64,000 bases of DNA, taken from positions 3,968,001-4,032,000 of the forward strand of contig CP099977.1 in the NCBI GenBank assembly GCA_024372495.1, written 5' to 3'. Below are positions 9,835 through 19,196 of the stretch, one piece after another. The notes beneath the pieces are model-generated. The model did not search any database, was not told the DNA's origin, and saw only the letters and a program-made list of their open reading frames with translations. The first letter of the stretch is position 1. The number at the start of each line of letters is the position of its first letter. The translations under genes and the position numbers were made by a program. This DNA is from Pseudarthrobacter sp. Fe7 (lineage in GTDB: Bacteria > Actinomycetota > Actinomycetes > Actinomycetales > Micrococcaceae).

Positions 9835-10784
9835 CAGTTGCTTCCTACTCGGATTCGCGGGTTGATCACGGAGTACAGGATGTCCACCGCAAGGTTAATG
9901 AGGATGTACCCAACGGTGATGACCAGCACCACGGCCTGGATTACGGGGTAGTCGCGGGTGAAGACGGAGTCCAGGGTGAGCTTGCCGAAGCCGGGCAGGG
10001 CGAAGATGCGCTCCGTGACCACGGCGCCGGAGATCAGTCCGCCCAGCTGCAGGCCCACGATGGTGACCACCACGATCAGGGAATTCCGGAGCCCGTAGCG
10101 GAACAGGATTCGGCCGCCGCCCAGGCCCTTTGCGCGGGCGGTGCGGACGTAGTCCGTGCTCATGGTTTCGATCATGGACGCCCGGGTCTGCCGCAGGATG
10201 ACCGCGGCCAGGCCAGTGCCCAGGATCAGCGCCGGGAGCGTCAGGTAGTAGAGGCCGCGCACGGGGTTCGTTCCGACGTCGACATAGCCTGACGCGGGGA
10301 ACCAGCCGAGGTTGACGGCCAGGTACAGGATGGCCAGCAGGCCGAGCCAGAAGCTGGGGACGGACAGCCCGATGAGGGCAAAACCGTTGGAGAGCCATTC
10401 GGGCCAGCGGCCGCGGTACCGCTCGGCCACCACACCGAGCAGGACGCCGGCGACGACGGCCACCACGATGGCGTAGGCGGCGAGCCACAGCGTCACGGGC
10501 AGGGTGCCCGCGAGCAGGTCCGTGACGGGCGTTCCGGTGCGGGTGGACTTTCCAAGGTCTCCCTGGAGCAGTCGGCCGACAAAGGCGAAGTACTGGACGG
10601 GAAGGGGCTGGTCCAGGCCAAGCTTGGACCGGATGGCGTCCAGCTGTTCAGGACTGGCCTCCTCCCCCGCCATGGCAATGGCCGGGTCCCCGGGGAGTTG
10701 GCGGATGCCAATGAAGATGACGACTGAGGCGAGCACCAGGGTGATGGCTGAGTGCCACAGGCGGGTGGACAGGTATCGGATCAT
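9834..10784 (-). CDS. Peptide ABC transporter permease, DppB/OppB type
   Basis: A 316-residue integral membrane protein with six predicted spans. It begins with the usual MIRYLSTRLWHSAITLVLASVVIF, has the conserved DLGKSTRTGTPV segment and the EAA loop ETMSTDYVRTARAKGLGGGRILFRYGLRNS. It pairs with the DppC-type permease just downstream and follows the binding-protein gene by 11 bases. Confidence 0.9.
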   Translation of the reverse strand: MIRYLSTRLWHSAITLVLASVVIFIGIRQLPGDPAIAMAGEEASPEQLDAIRSKLGLDQPLPVQYFAFVGRLLQGDLGKSTRTGTPVTDLLAGTLPVTLWLAAYAIVVAVVAGVLLGVVAERYRGRWPEWLSNGFALIGLSVPSFWLGLLAILYLAVNLGWFPASGYVDVGTNPVRGLYYLTLPALILGTGLAAVILRQTRASMIETMSTDYVRTARAKGLGGGRILFRYGLRNSLIVVVTIVGLQLGGLISGAVVTERIFALPGFGKLTLDSVFTRDYPVIQAVVLVITVGYILINLAVDILYSVINPRIRVGSN

Positions 10785-10795
10785 GGTGGGTGTCC

Positions 10796-12466
10796 TTATT
10801 TCTTCACGAAGGCCGCGTTGCTGAGGTGGACCACACCGTCCGCGAACGTTTCGATTCCGGCCACTTTGGTGGAGTAGGCCGTGAGGCTGTGGATCCGGTA
10901 CAGGTAGATCACGGGGTCGTCGGCCTGTACCTGCTGGACGGCCTTCCCGTAGAGGGCCGCCCGTGCTGCCTGGTCGGTGGAGGTGGAGGCGTCGGTGAGG
11001 AGCTTGTCCACGGCCGGGTTGCTGTAGCCGGAGTAGTTGTTGCCGCCGCCGGTGGCCAGGAAGTTGTACATGTTGCCGTGCGGGTCCACGCGCCCGGACC
11101 AGCCCAGCAGCAGGGCTTCGAAGCTGCCGTGGCTCTGTACGTCCAGGAGCGTTGAGTATTCAACGGGCGCGATGGTCAGGGCGAATCCGCCGTCGGCCAC
11201 TGCTGCCTGCAGTGCCTGGGCGTACCGCAGCGAGTCCGGCGAGTTGGTGACCTGGACCTTGATGGGGAACGGCACGGGAACCCCAGAATCCTTCAGCATC
11301 TGCTTGGCCTTCGCCGGGTCGTAGGCCGGGCAGGCCTGGGCGGCGTCCGAGGAGAAGGGGCTGGAGGGTGCCACGGGGGAACAGGCGGGCTCGTACCAGT
11401 TGTTGAAGAGCGTGCTCACCAGGGCTTTGCGGTCGATCGACATCGACAGTGCCTGGCGGATGGCGGCGTTCTTGGCCAGGGGCGTGTTGAGGTCCCCCAC
11501 CGGCTTGCCCACCCCGTTGGTGTTGCCCAGGTTGATCGTCAGGCCCTGGTAGCCCAGCGATCCCACCTGGAGGACTCCGACGCCGCGTTCCTTGGCCAGC
11601 GCATCGACGTCCTGGGGTGCGATGGAGTCCGCCACCTGGACGTCGCCGGAGCGCAGGTTGGCGGTCCTGATGTTGGAATCCGTCATGATCCGGTACGTGA
11701 CGGTGTCCAGGTGGACGTTCTTGGCGTCGTAATACAGCGGGTCCCGTTCCACCTGGATGGAGGTCTGCGGGATGCGCTGCTTGAACTTGAACGGCCCCAC
11801 GCACACGGGGTGGTCGCCGAAGGAATCCCCTGCCGCAGCAACCGCCGTGGGCGAGAGGATCATGCCGGCCCGGTCCGCGAGCGCCGCGGTGAGCGGGGCG
11901 AAAGGCTTCTTGTAGTTGATCTCGATGGTGGTGGGGTTCAGGGCCGTGATGCCGCTGATTGGACCAAGTTCACTCTTGCGGGCGGAACCTTTCATGGTCA
12001 GGTCCCTGTTGAGGGTGTCGCGGACGGCCCCGGCGTCGAACTTGGTGCCGTCGGCAAACACGGCGTCGTCCCGCACCTGGATGGTCACCTTCTGCCCGTT
12101 GTTGCTCACCTCGGGAAGCTTGGTGGCGAGCTGCGGCACGATCTTGCCCTGGGCGTCGATGTCGTAAAGCTTCTGGCACATCGTCTGCATGACGTACCGG
12201 GTGTACAGGGACGACGACGTAGTGGGGTCCAGGCGGTCGGGTTCAGCCGAGAGGGCCATCACCAGGTCGCCGCCTTCCACCACTTTCTGGTTGCCGATGG
12301 GGGCGGACGTCACGTCGTTATGCGCTACGGCCTCAGGCAGGGGCTGGATGGGCGCGCAGGCGGTCATCGCCAGTGCCAGGGCGGCCACGCCGCCGCCGAG
12401 GACAGCGCTTTTCGCCCTGAGTGGAGTGCCGTCCGGAAGGGCCCGGGGGCGGAACGGGAGTCTCAT
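10796..12466 (-). CDS. Peptide ABC transporter substrate-binding lipoprotein (SBP family 5)
   Basis: A 556-residue extracytoplasmic solute-binding protein. The ATG at 12466 was chosen because it places a lipoprotein signal (basic start, AALALAMTAC) at the N-terminus; the frame open further upstream to 12655 has no such feature. Family 5 landmarks include EPDRLDPTTSSSLYT, a domain near VTIQVRDDAVFADGTKFDAGAV and the C-terminal YGKAVQQVQADDPVIYLY. It is the first gene of the transporter operon and presumably sets specificity, perhaps gamma-glutamyl peptides given the neighbouring transferase. Its promoter lies in the short region shared with the divergent DUF1275 gene. Confidence 0.88.
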   Translation of the reverse strand: MRLPFRPRALPDGTPLRAKSAVLGGGVAALALAMTACAPIQPLPEAVAHNDVTSAPIGNQKVVEGGDLVMALSAEPDRLDPTTSSSLYTRYVMQTMCQKLYDIDAQGKIVPQLATKLPEVSNNGQKVTIQVRDDAVFADGTKFDAGAVRDTLNRDLTMKGSARKSELGPISGITALNPTTIEINYKKPFAPLTAALADRAGMILSPTAVAAAGDSFGDHPVCVGPFKFKQRIPQTSIQVERDPLYYDAKNVHLDTVTYRIMTDSNIRTANLRSGDVQVADSIAPQDVDALAKERGVGVLQVGSLGYQGLTINLGNTNGVGKPVGDLNTPLAKNAAIRQALSMSIDRKALVSTLFNNWYEPACSPVAPSSPFSSDAAQACPAYDPAKAKQMLKDSGVPVPFPIKVQVTNSPDSLRYAQALQAAVADGGFALTIAPVEYSTLLDVQSHGSFEALLLGWSGRVDPHGNMYNFLATGGGNNYSGYSNPAVDKLLTDASTSTDQAARAALYGKAVQQVQADDPVIYLYRIHSLTAYSTKVAGIETFADGVVHLSNAAFVKK

Positions 12467-12549
12467 ACAAGTCCTATGATCGAACACGGAATGTGAGATT
12501 GAATACAATCGCTGAACGAACATATCCTTGGTATACGTTCGTTTCAAGG

Positions 12550-13296
12550 GTGTATTGGAGAATTTACGGTGCGGAAACATTTTTTGGCACGGCTGAGCGG
12601 TTGCATCTGGTGCTGATGTTGGCCCTGACGTTTTCCACCGGCGTGGTGGACGCAATGGGCTACCTGGGCCTGGACCGCGTTTTCACCGGGAACATGACCG
12701 GCAACGTGGTGTTGCTGGGCATGGCGATGGCAGGCGGAACGAGCCTCCCCGTACTTCGGCCGGCGCTGGCACTGGCCTTCTTCATGCTGGGCGCAGCTTT
12801 GGCAGGGCGCCTCCTTCGGCGCAGCGGTGAGGGCTGGTCGCGGCAGACCTCCGCCGCCCTGTCCGCGGTATCAGTGGGCCTGTGGATCCTGGCGGTCTTC
12901 GTACTGCTGGCACCAGTGCAGGCCGAGCCCGCCCTCGGAAGCACCGTCACCAGCGCGCTCGCCCTGCTCATGGGCACCCAGGCCGCGACGGCGAAACGCC
13001 TAAAGGTCGCCGAGATCACCACCGTGGTGGTCACCTCCACCATCACCGGACTCGCCTCCGACTCCCGGCTGGCAGGCGGCAAGGGAACGTTCTGGCAGCG
13101 GCGCGCCCTGGCCATCGCCCTGATCATGCTGGGGGCCCTGGCCGGAGCGGCAGCGCTGCAATTGCACCTGGCGCTTGCACTGACCCTGGCTGCGGTGATC
13201 GCCACGGCAGTCACGGTGACAGGGCACGCCGCACACCGGCGGGCGGCGGCAGAGGGGTCAGACGGGGCAGTTAGTCCCTCGTTGGCGCGGGACTGA
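12550..13296 (+). CDS. YoaK-like DUF1275 membrane protein
   Basis: A small integral membrane protein of up to 248 residues and about six spans. The DUF1275 hallmark LALTFSTGVVDAMGYLGL followed by GLDRVFTGNMTGNVV is near the N-terminus. The start is uncertain: GTG at 12550 and TTG at 12601 are both possible and neither has a strong ribosome site, while the open frame reaches back to 12421 inside the divergent gene. Function of the family is unknown; a transport role is only an inference. Confidence 0.78.
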   Translation: MYWRIYGAETFFGTAERLHLVLMLALTFSTGVVDAMGYLGLDRVFTGNMTGNVVLLGMAMAGGTSLPVLRPALALAFFMLGAALAGRLLRRSGEGWSRQTSAALSAVSVGLWILAVFVLLAPVQAEPALGSTVTSALALLMGTQAATAKRLKVAEITTVVVTSTITGLASDSRLAGGKGTFWQRRALAIALIMLGALAGAAALQLHLALALTLAAVIATAVTVTGHAAHRRAAAEGSDGAVSPSLARD

Positions 13297-13408
13297 CCCG
13301 GCGACTGACTCCGGCGGGGGCAGCCACTGCCTAACCGCCGTAATTGGCAGAACCCTCCCGATCGGCCCCTCTCCTCGAGGCAACAATGGAGGGTGCTTTC
13401 CGAGGTCT

Positions 13409-13698
13409 TTAGCCGAGCCGCACTGCGTAAATGGCGTCTTGGGCGCGGATGACGTGCGCGGTTGCCTGTACGGTGTCCCACCTGCCGTAGGTTGACGGGT
13501 CGAGGAACTGCTCCCAGGCTCCGCTCGAGATCCCTGCGAACATCGTCGGGCCACTCCCGGAATGCCCTGGAGCAGGAGGCTGTCGGCGTTCAGATCGTAG
13601 CCGACGCGGCCCGCGGGAACTGCACGGTTCTCGCGGTCACAGGTGCCGGGAAAGTTTGGCGCGGCAAGAATCGTCCCCCGGTACTGACGTTCCACCAT
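13409..13698 (-). CDS. Hypothetical small protein, frame broken
   Basis: Not recognised. From ATG at 13698 the frame reads MVERQYRGTILAAPNFPG and on to NADSLLLQGIPG. About one deleted base later another frame continues with TMFAGISSGAWEQFLDPS and ends AIYAVRLG with a stop at 13409-13411. Joined, it would be about 96 residues, a coherent soluble protein with normal codon usage. The rest of the gap from 13297 to 13408 shows nothing. Confidence 0.45.
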
Positions 13699-13750
13699 TG
13701 TGAAACGCCTGACTACGAGCGTGGTGGCGGCCCCTCGGAACGACGCAGAC

Positions 13751-13797
13751 GCCGGATCGGTGCGAAACCGCCGGAACGTTCCGGCGTCCTGGCACCC
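13751..13797. repeat. Dispersed palindromic intergenic repeat, copy 2
   Basis: Matches the element at 4664-4710 over about 47 bases with only a few mismatches and shares the 18-base palindrome CGCCGGAACGTTCCGGCG. It lies between the start of the small hypothetical gene and the stop of the SDR gene. Confidence 0.75.
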
Positions 13798-13838
13798 CTC
13801 CGGCGGTTTCGAGGGCTGGCGCGGGCCGCAGAGCGGCT

Positions 13839-14518
13839 TTAGAGGAGGCGCCGCCGCAGATCACGTAGTTCTGGCCGGTGATCGACTTGCCGTGCGGGCC
13901 CAACAGGAACGCGGCCAGGGCGGCCACGTCCTCCGGGTCCACCAGGGCGCCCAATGCCGGCACCTTCACGGGGGTGGCGGCGCGGCCCGGATCGTTGAGC
14001 ATGGGGGTGTCGGTGGGCCCGGGGGAGAGCACGTTCACGGTGATCCCGCGCGGTGCAAGTTCCTGCGCCCACGTCCGGCCCAGCCCCATCAGCGCAGCCT
14101 TCGTGGCGGCGTAGTGGCTCTTCCCCGGCATCCCCGTGGACGTGCGGCTGCCCAGCAGGACGATCCGCCCGCCGTCGGGCATGGATGGCACCAAGGCGTT
14201 GGCCAGCACCGATGCCGCCGCCACGTGGACGGTGAACATCCCCGCCAGCGCTGCCGGGTCAAGGAAACCAAGGTGCGCTGTCCGCTGGAACCCGGCGGCG
14301 TGCACCAGTGCGTCGGCCGGCTCCAGGGAAGACACCACGGACGCCAGCGACTCAGGCTCGGCGAGGTCCGCATGCAGCCACGAGAAACCCTCCCCCAGCG
14401 AAGACTCGGTCCGGCTCAGCCCGGTAACCTTCCACCCGTCGGCCAGCAGCCTCGAAGCGATGGCCTTGCCGATCCCCGAGCTGGTCCCGGTGACGACGGC
14501 GTGCCTCGACGAACTCAC
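13839..14518 (-). CDS. SDR-family oxidoreductase (frame break at the C-terminus)
   Basis: About 226 residues. GTG at 14518 overlaps the stop of the sialidase-like gene (GTGA), indicating an operon. TGTSSGIG is at residues 10-17 and the active site is Ser124, Tyr136 and Lys140 (YAATK). The classical C-terminus GQNYVICGGAS is followed by one missing base. Restoring it gives a stop at 13839-13841, as in homologues; as printed, the frame runs on for 70 codons through the palindromic repeat, which is not credible coding. Last gene of the aldolase operon; the substrate is probably a hydroxy acid or sugar derivative. Confidence 0.8.
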
Positions 14519-15754
14519 GATTCCCCGCCCGGCGTGGTGGTGCCCTCGTAGGCCCACTGCGGGTCCACCCGGACGAACTTGATGGCCTGCCGGAAGTACG
14601 TGTACGCGATGTTCAGCGCACCGTCCGGGCCCTGGTGGATGGACGGGTAGGAGTATTCACGGTTGAGCCCGTCGCGGGAATTGTTGGACAGGCAGTACCC
14701 GTCCCCCACGTCCAGGTTCCGGCGGATGGGCCAGGACCGGCCGGAGTCCTCGGAGATGGCCAGGGTCATCGGCGAGCGCGGCGTCCCCCAAAAGGCGCGC
14801 TTCACGCCGTCGTCCGGGAAAGCGGACGCGTCCGGCTCAGCCACCTGCCCCTGTTCGTCGGCCAGGCCGTCGTCGTCAATCTCGTCATAGAGCGAAAGGC
14901 GACGCTCGGTGCCCTCCCCCGCCCGGGCATGGTTGTAGACCAGCGCCAGGCGCCCGTCTCTAAGAGCCACAAACTGGATGGAGGAGTTGTTGTTCGGCAG
15001 GCTCGGTGGGGACGGGCTCGCTCCAGGTGGAGCCGTCGTCCGTGGAGCGGGATTCGTAGATGGCGTCGGCCCAGCGGCTGCGGAACAGGGCCAGGAGGGT
15101 GCCGTCGGCCACGGGCTGGATGTTCATGTGGACGCAGCCCAGGCTGCCGGGCAGGACGTGCTCGGTCCAGGTGGCGCCGGCGTCGTCGGAGATCATCACG
15201 GCGCTGTCGTCGCTGTTGCCCACCCATTTCTCCCCCGGCGTGGTGATGCAGCGGAAGATCGGGATGATCAAGCGGCCGGAGGGCAGGACTACGGGCAGTT
15301 GGCGGACGAACACGCCGCCGGTTTCGTTGGCCGGAAACAGCGTCTCGACGTCGCCCCAGGTGCGGCCGCTGTCCAGGGAGATACGACGGCGGACCTCGGC
15401 CGTGTCCTGGTTGCCCGCCTTCTGCGCGGTGTACAGCAGCCAGAGGGCGCCGTCAGCGTTGGTGAACAGGATGGGGTTCTGCTCGGACCGTGCAGAATCA
15501 TCCGAGAGCTGCCCGGGCGCGGCCCACTGGCTGCTGCCGGGCTCCAGGGTGGAGAACCAGATGGAGATGTCCGGGACGCCTTCCTGGGTGCCGCCGAACC
15601 AGACGCAGCCCAGCCGGCCGTCCGCGAGGGTGAGCAGGTTGGCTGCGTGGCTCTGCACGGTGGGCGCGGGCAGGTAGGCGAAGTCGGCGCCGTCGGCCGT
15701 TTTTACAACGCCGTCCGGGGTGATGGTGCTGTAGCTGTCCGTGGTGATGGTCAT
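14515..15754 (-). CDS. BNR-repeat exo-sialidase-like protein (one frame break)
   Basis: About 412 residues after removing one extra base at 14998-15004 (GAGCTG read as GAGCCTG on the coding strand). Several Asp-box motifs of the S-x-D-x-G-x-T/S-W type are visible: SLDSGRTWG, SDDAGATWTE, STDDGSTWSE and SEDSGRSWP. These place it among six-bladed sialidase-fold proteins (BNR_2). No signal peptide is seen, so it is probably cytoplasmic and may act on a small imported uronate or sugar acid and not on host glycans. It lies three bases downstream of the aldolase gene. Confidence 0.8.
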
Positions 15755-15756
15755 GG

Positions 15757-16551
15757 TTACAGGCCTTCCTTGGTTCCGGCGGCGGAGCGAGCAGCATCCA
15801 GGTGGGACTTGGCGATCTGTTCCAGGTGCGTCAGGTCCGAGGCAACCGTGGTAAACGTGTAGCCCTGCTTCAGGCGCTGCGCCGCGATGGTCCCGGCGGC
15901 CGTGTGGATGCCGGCGGCGATGCCGGCGGAAGCGGCGGCCTCGGCGATGGTTTCCAAGGCGGCGTTGAATTCGGTGTCGACGGCGGGATCCCCGGGGAAT
16001 GCCCCGCCCACGGCGATGCAGAGGTCGGAGGGTCCGACGTAGATGCCGTCCAGGCCGGGGGTGGCGCAGATTTCCTTGACGTTGGCCAGGCCCTCAGGCG
16101 TCTCGATCATGGCGAACACCAGGGTGGCGGCGTTGGCTTCGGCTGGAACGGGACCGATCCGCAGCGCCGAACGCATGGGGCCATAGGAGCGGCCGCCCAG
16201 CGGCGGGTACTTGGCGGCTGCCACGGCCGCGGCGGCGTCCTCTGCGTTGTTGATGAGCGGGACGATGACCCCCACGGCGCCGGCGTCGAGTGCCTTGCCG
16301 ATCGCGGTGAAGTCGTTGGCCTCCACCCTGACCATGCCGACGGCGGTGTGCCCGGCATCGATGGCCATCAGCCCGTTGAGCACGCCTGAGTAGCCGAGCA
16401 GGCCGTGCTGCGCGTCCAGGGCCACGTAGTCGTAGCCGAGCCGGCCGATGCGTTCGGTGGCCACGGGCGCGTCCAGCACGGCCCAGTAGCCCACTGCCTG
16501 CTCACGGGCGCGGATCTTGCGGGCGAATTCGAGGGCCAGTTGGGAGGTCAT
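15757..16551 (-). CDS. HpcH/HpaI-family class II aldolase
   Basis: A 264-residue TIM-barrel aldolase that cleaves 2-keto-3-deoxy or 4-hydroxy-2-keto acids to pyruvate and an aldehyde. Family residues are visible: DAQHG (Asp46, His49), Arg75, and the metal ligands Glu150 (MIETPEG) and Asp176 (YVGPSDL). Upstream is the aldo/keto reductase and downstream the BNR protein, consistent with a sugar-acid degradation operon. Exact substrate unknown. Confidence 0.9.
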   Translation of the reverse strand: MTSQLALEFARKIRAREQAVGYWAVLDAPVATERIGRLGYDYVALDAQHGLLGYSGVLNGLMAIDAGHTAVGMVRVEANDFTAIGKALDAGAVGVIVPLINNAEDAAAAVAAAKYPPLGGRSYGPMRSALRIGPVPAEANAATLVFAMIETPEGLANVKEICATPGLDGIYVGPSDLCIAVGGAFPGDPAVDTEFNAALETIAEAAASAGIAAGIHTAAGTIAAQRLKQGYTFTTVASDLTHLEQIAKSHLDAARSAAGTKEGL

Positions 16552-16595
16552 CAGGGTCCTTCAATCAGTCAGTTCGGTTCAGGAAGTGGTGAGTA

Positions 16596-17585
16596 TCAGC
16601 GGTTGTAGGCGGGCATCGGGCCGCGGAGCGAGGTGCCCACGGCATCGCAGGCCTCCACGACGTCGGCCGGCAGCGGTCCGTTGGCCACGGCGGCGATGTT
16701 GGCGCGGAGCTGTTCCACCTTGGACCCGCCCAGCAGCATCGACCCGACCCCGGACCGGTAGGCGAGCCAGCGCAGCGACAGCTCGGCCAGGGAAACGCCG
16801 GCATCGGAAGCGATCCGGGACAGCTCGCCGATCGCATCGAACAGCTGCTTGTCCCAGTACCGCTGGGTGTACATGGCGGCGAGCTTGGAGTCGCCGTAGC
16901 GGCCCTCGGTGGGCTTGGCGTCGAAGCTGTGCTTGCCGGTAAGCAGGCCGCCGCCCAGCGGGTTGTAGACCATCGTGTGCACGTGGTGGGTGGCGGCGAA
17001 TTCGAGGTATTCCTCCTCGAGCCGGCGGGCCACCAGGTTGTAGAGCTGCTGCGCGACCACGGGCTGCGGCGCCCCCACTTCACGCGCCGTGTGGATGACG
17101 TCGGCGATCTGCCAGGCGGCGAAGTTGGACACGCCCAGCGCGCCGACCTTCCCCTCGCCAACCAACTCGGCAACCGTGGACAAAGTTGCAGCCAAAGGCG
17201 TGGCCCTGTCCGGCTGGTGCAGGTAGAACAGGTCGATGCTGTCCACGCCCAGCCGGCGCAGGCTGCCTTCCACGCTGGCCCGCAGCCCGGCAGGCGACAA
17301 CGGAGAATGGGACCCGTGGTCCGCGTGCGGCATGCCGGCCTTGGAAGCCAGGATGACGCCGTCCCGCTTTCCCTTCAAAAGCCGTGCGAGCATCTCCTCC
17401 GTGACTCCGCCGACGTAGGCGTTGGCGGTGTCGATGGTGGTGATGCCGGCGTCGAGCGCCTCCTCCACCATGCGCGCTGCGGTGGCTTCGTCGGCGGTGT
17501 CGCCGAAGGTCATGGTTCCCAGGACCAGCCGGGAGATGGGGAGTTTCAGGCCGTCCACCTGGGTGCCTTCGGGCTGCGTGCTCAT
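16596..17585 (-). CDS. Aldo/keto reductase
   Basis: A 329-residue NAD(P)H-dependent aldo/keto reductase. The catalytic tetrad is visible as Asp52 and Tyr57 (IDTANAYVGG), Lys82 (ILASKAG) and His123 (FYLHQPD). It is the first gene of the minus-strand operon and is transcribed from the shared divergent control region at 17.6-17.8 kb. It may reduce or oxidise a sugar aldehyde in the same pathway as the aldolase. Confidence 0.88.
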   Translation of the reverse strand: MSTQPEGTQVDGLKLPISRLVLGTMTFGDTADEATAARMVEEALDAGITTIDTANAYVGGVTEEMLARLLKGKRDGVILASKAGMPHADHGSHSPLSPAGLRASVEGSLRRLGVDSIDLFYLHQPDRATPLAATLSTVAELVGEGKVGALGVSNFAAWQIADVIHTAREVGAPQPVVAQQLYNLVARRLEEEYLEFAATHHVHTMVYNPLGGGLLTGKHSFDAKPTEGRYGDSKLAAMYTQRYWDKQLFDAIGELSRIASDAGVSLAELSLRWLAYRSGVGSMLLGGSKVEQLRANIAAVANGPLPADVVEACDAVGTSLRGPMPAYNR

Positions 17586-17722
17586 GCGTTGATTCCTCGT
17601 GGTTGCGTCATTGCTTCTCGTAGAAACAGTAGGTGTCCAGCCGGCCTAAGAAAGATCGGCCTTGGCTGACGTGGGGCCCTCGGGCCCTCATCGCGCTTTG
17701 TTGTGTCCATCACTTTGCCATC

Positions 17723-17763
17723 TTTGCGCAAAGCGCGCAACCCTCTAGCGTGATTCGCGCAAT
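17723..17763. promoter_or_regulatory. Putative DeoR operators in divergent promoter region
   Basis: The 246-base gap between the divergent reductase and kinase genes contains the perfect palindrome TTTGCGCAAA (17723-17732), the related AAGCGCGCAA just after it, and ATTCGCGCAAT (17753-17763). The TTCGCGCA core recurs before the MHS transporter gene. I infer these are sites for the DeoR-type regulator encoded at 20.3 kb. Confidence 0.5.
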
Positions 17764-17831
17764 TGTGTGATGATGAGTGGAGTTTGCACCACCTATCAGG
17801 GTGCAGCCATCTACCAGGCGAGAGGAGCAAC

Positions 17832-19171
17832 GTGGCTTCCGTATTTGTGCAGGCCGATGATTTCTCCGGCGCCGCAGAGGTTGGCTACTGCTTTGTGGAA
17901 CACGGCCTGTCCACGCAGGTCCTCCTGGGAGCAGGTACCGGGTCGGGAACGCACAATGCTTCGGGAATGGACGACGACGGCACCTCCTTGAGCGGGTTCC
18001 CCGGCGACGTAGTGGTCACCGATACACACTCCCGGGGTCTTTCCGCAGCCGCGGCCGCGGTGCTGGTGAAGGAAGCTTTCTCCGGTCCTGAAGCCTCGGC
18101 CGCGCAGGTGATGTTCAAGAAGATGGACTCGCTGTGGCGAGGCAACATCGGCGCAGAGGTTTCCGCGCTGGTAAGCCTTGGTTTCCACGCCGTGGTTGCG
18201 GGCGCACTCCCCCAGCTGCAGCGTTCCGTAGTGGATGGCAAGCCGCTGGCGGCCGGCACTCCCCTTGCCGAGACGGACCTGTGGGAGGCGGAGTTTGTGG
18301 CCCCGCCGGCGGACGTAGCGTCGCTGTTGTGCCCGACAGATCCGGCATCTGTGAAGACGGTGGATCTGGCCGGAGTCCGGTCCGGTTCGCTGACTACGAA
18401 GCTCGCCGGGCTCCTGAACTCGGACCAGCCACAATTGGTCGCCGCCGATGGTGAAACCGTGCAGGACCTGGAGCACGCAGTGGACGCCCTGCTGGAGCTT
18501 CACTTCCACGCCGGCGGCCGCCGCGTCGTCCTGGTGGGAACCGGTGGGGCGGCCGCTGTCCTCGCACAGCGCCTTGCGGCACAAACCGCGCGAAATACGC
18601 AAAGTGCTGCACGGGCTGACGCCACCCCCGCAGAACCGCAGAAAGCTGCACGGCCGGTGCTCGCCGTCGTCGGCTCCGCGTCCAAGACCTCGCAGGCGCA
18701 GCTGGCCCGGCTCGAAGCAAACGGCTTCACGGTGGTCCTGCTCGACCCGCTTCACGCCGGATCCAAGGATGCCTGGGCTGCCAAACTGGCCCAGGTTATA
18801 GGTGATTTGAGGGCGGGCACCCGCGTAGTTATCGGGCTGGAGGCCCAAAAAGTGGACCCGTCTGGCTCTGCCCGCATCGTGCAGGCGCTGTCCGCCTTCG
18901 CGGCCCAGGCAGCGAAGGCAACCCCGGCAGACCTGATCCTTACCGGCGGTGAGACGGCCCGGGAAGTCCTGGACGCCGTCGGCCGCTCCAGCCTGGTGCC
19001 GCTCGCGGCGGTGCAGCACGGTGCCGTGCTGAGCCGCGCCGACGACGGGACGCTGGTGGGAACCAAGCCCGGCAGCTTCGGCGACCACCTGGCCCTCCTG
19101 CAGCTGTATGAAGAAATTCGGAAGCGCCGCGGCCAGCCCGCGGGCGCTCCCGCCAACACCTTTCCCCGTAA
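17832..19171 (+). CDS. DUF1537 four-carbon acid sugar kinase family protein
   Basis: GTG at 17832 follows AGGAG and starts the canonical VASVFVQADDFSGAAEVGY, the N-terminal nucleotide-binding strand of DUF1537 kinases. The KKMDSLWRGNIGAE motif and the C-terminal LTGGETAREVL and PGSFG segments are also typical. As printed the frame reads straight into pdxA. However, a TAA at 19169-19171 would end it at about 446 residues if a C run at about 19164 is one base short, and a ribosome site and ATG follow, so I treat the fusion as an artefact. Family members phosphorylate threonate- or erythronate-type acids. Confidence 0.82.
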
Positions 19172-19196
19172 GACTTCCGAAGAATCTGGAGCAGCA

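Noticed and set aside
13637..13838. Seventy-residue C-terminal extension of the SDR
   Set aside because: It runs through the palindromic repeat and beyond the conserved CGGAS end; a missing base before a TAA explains it.
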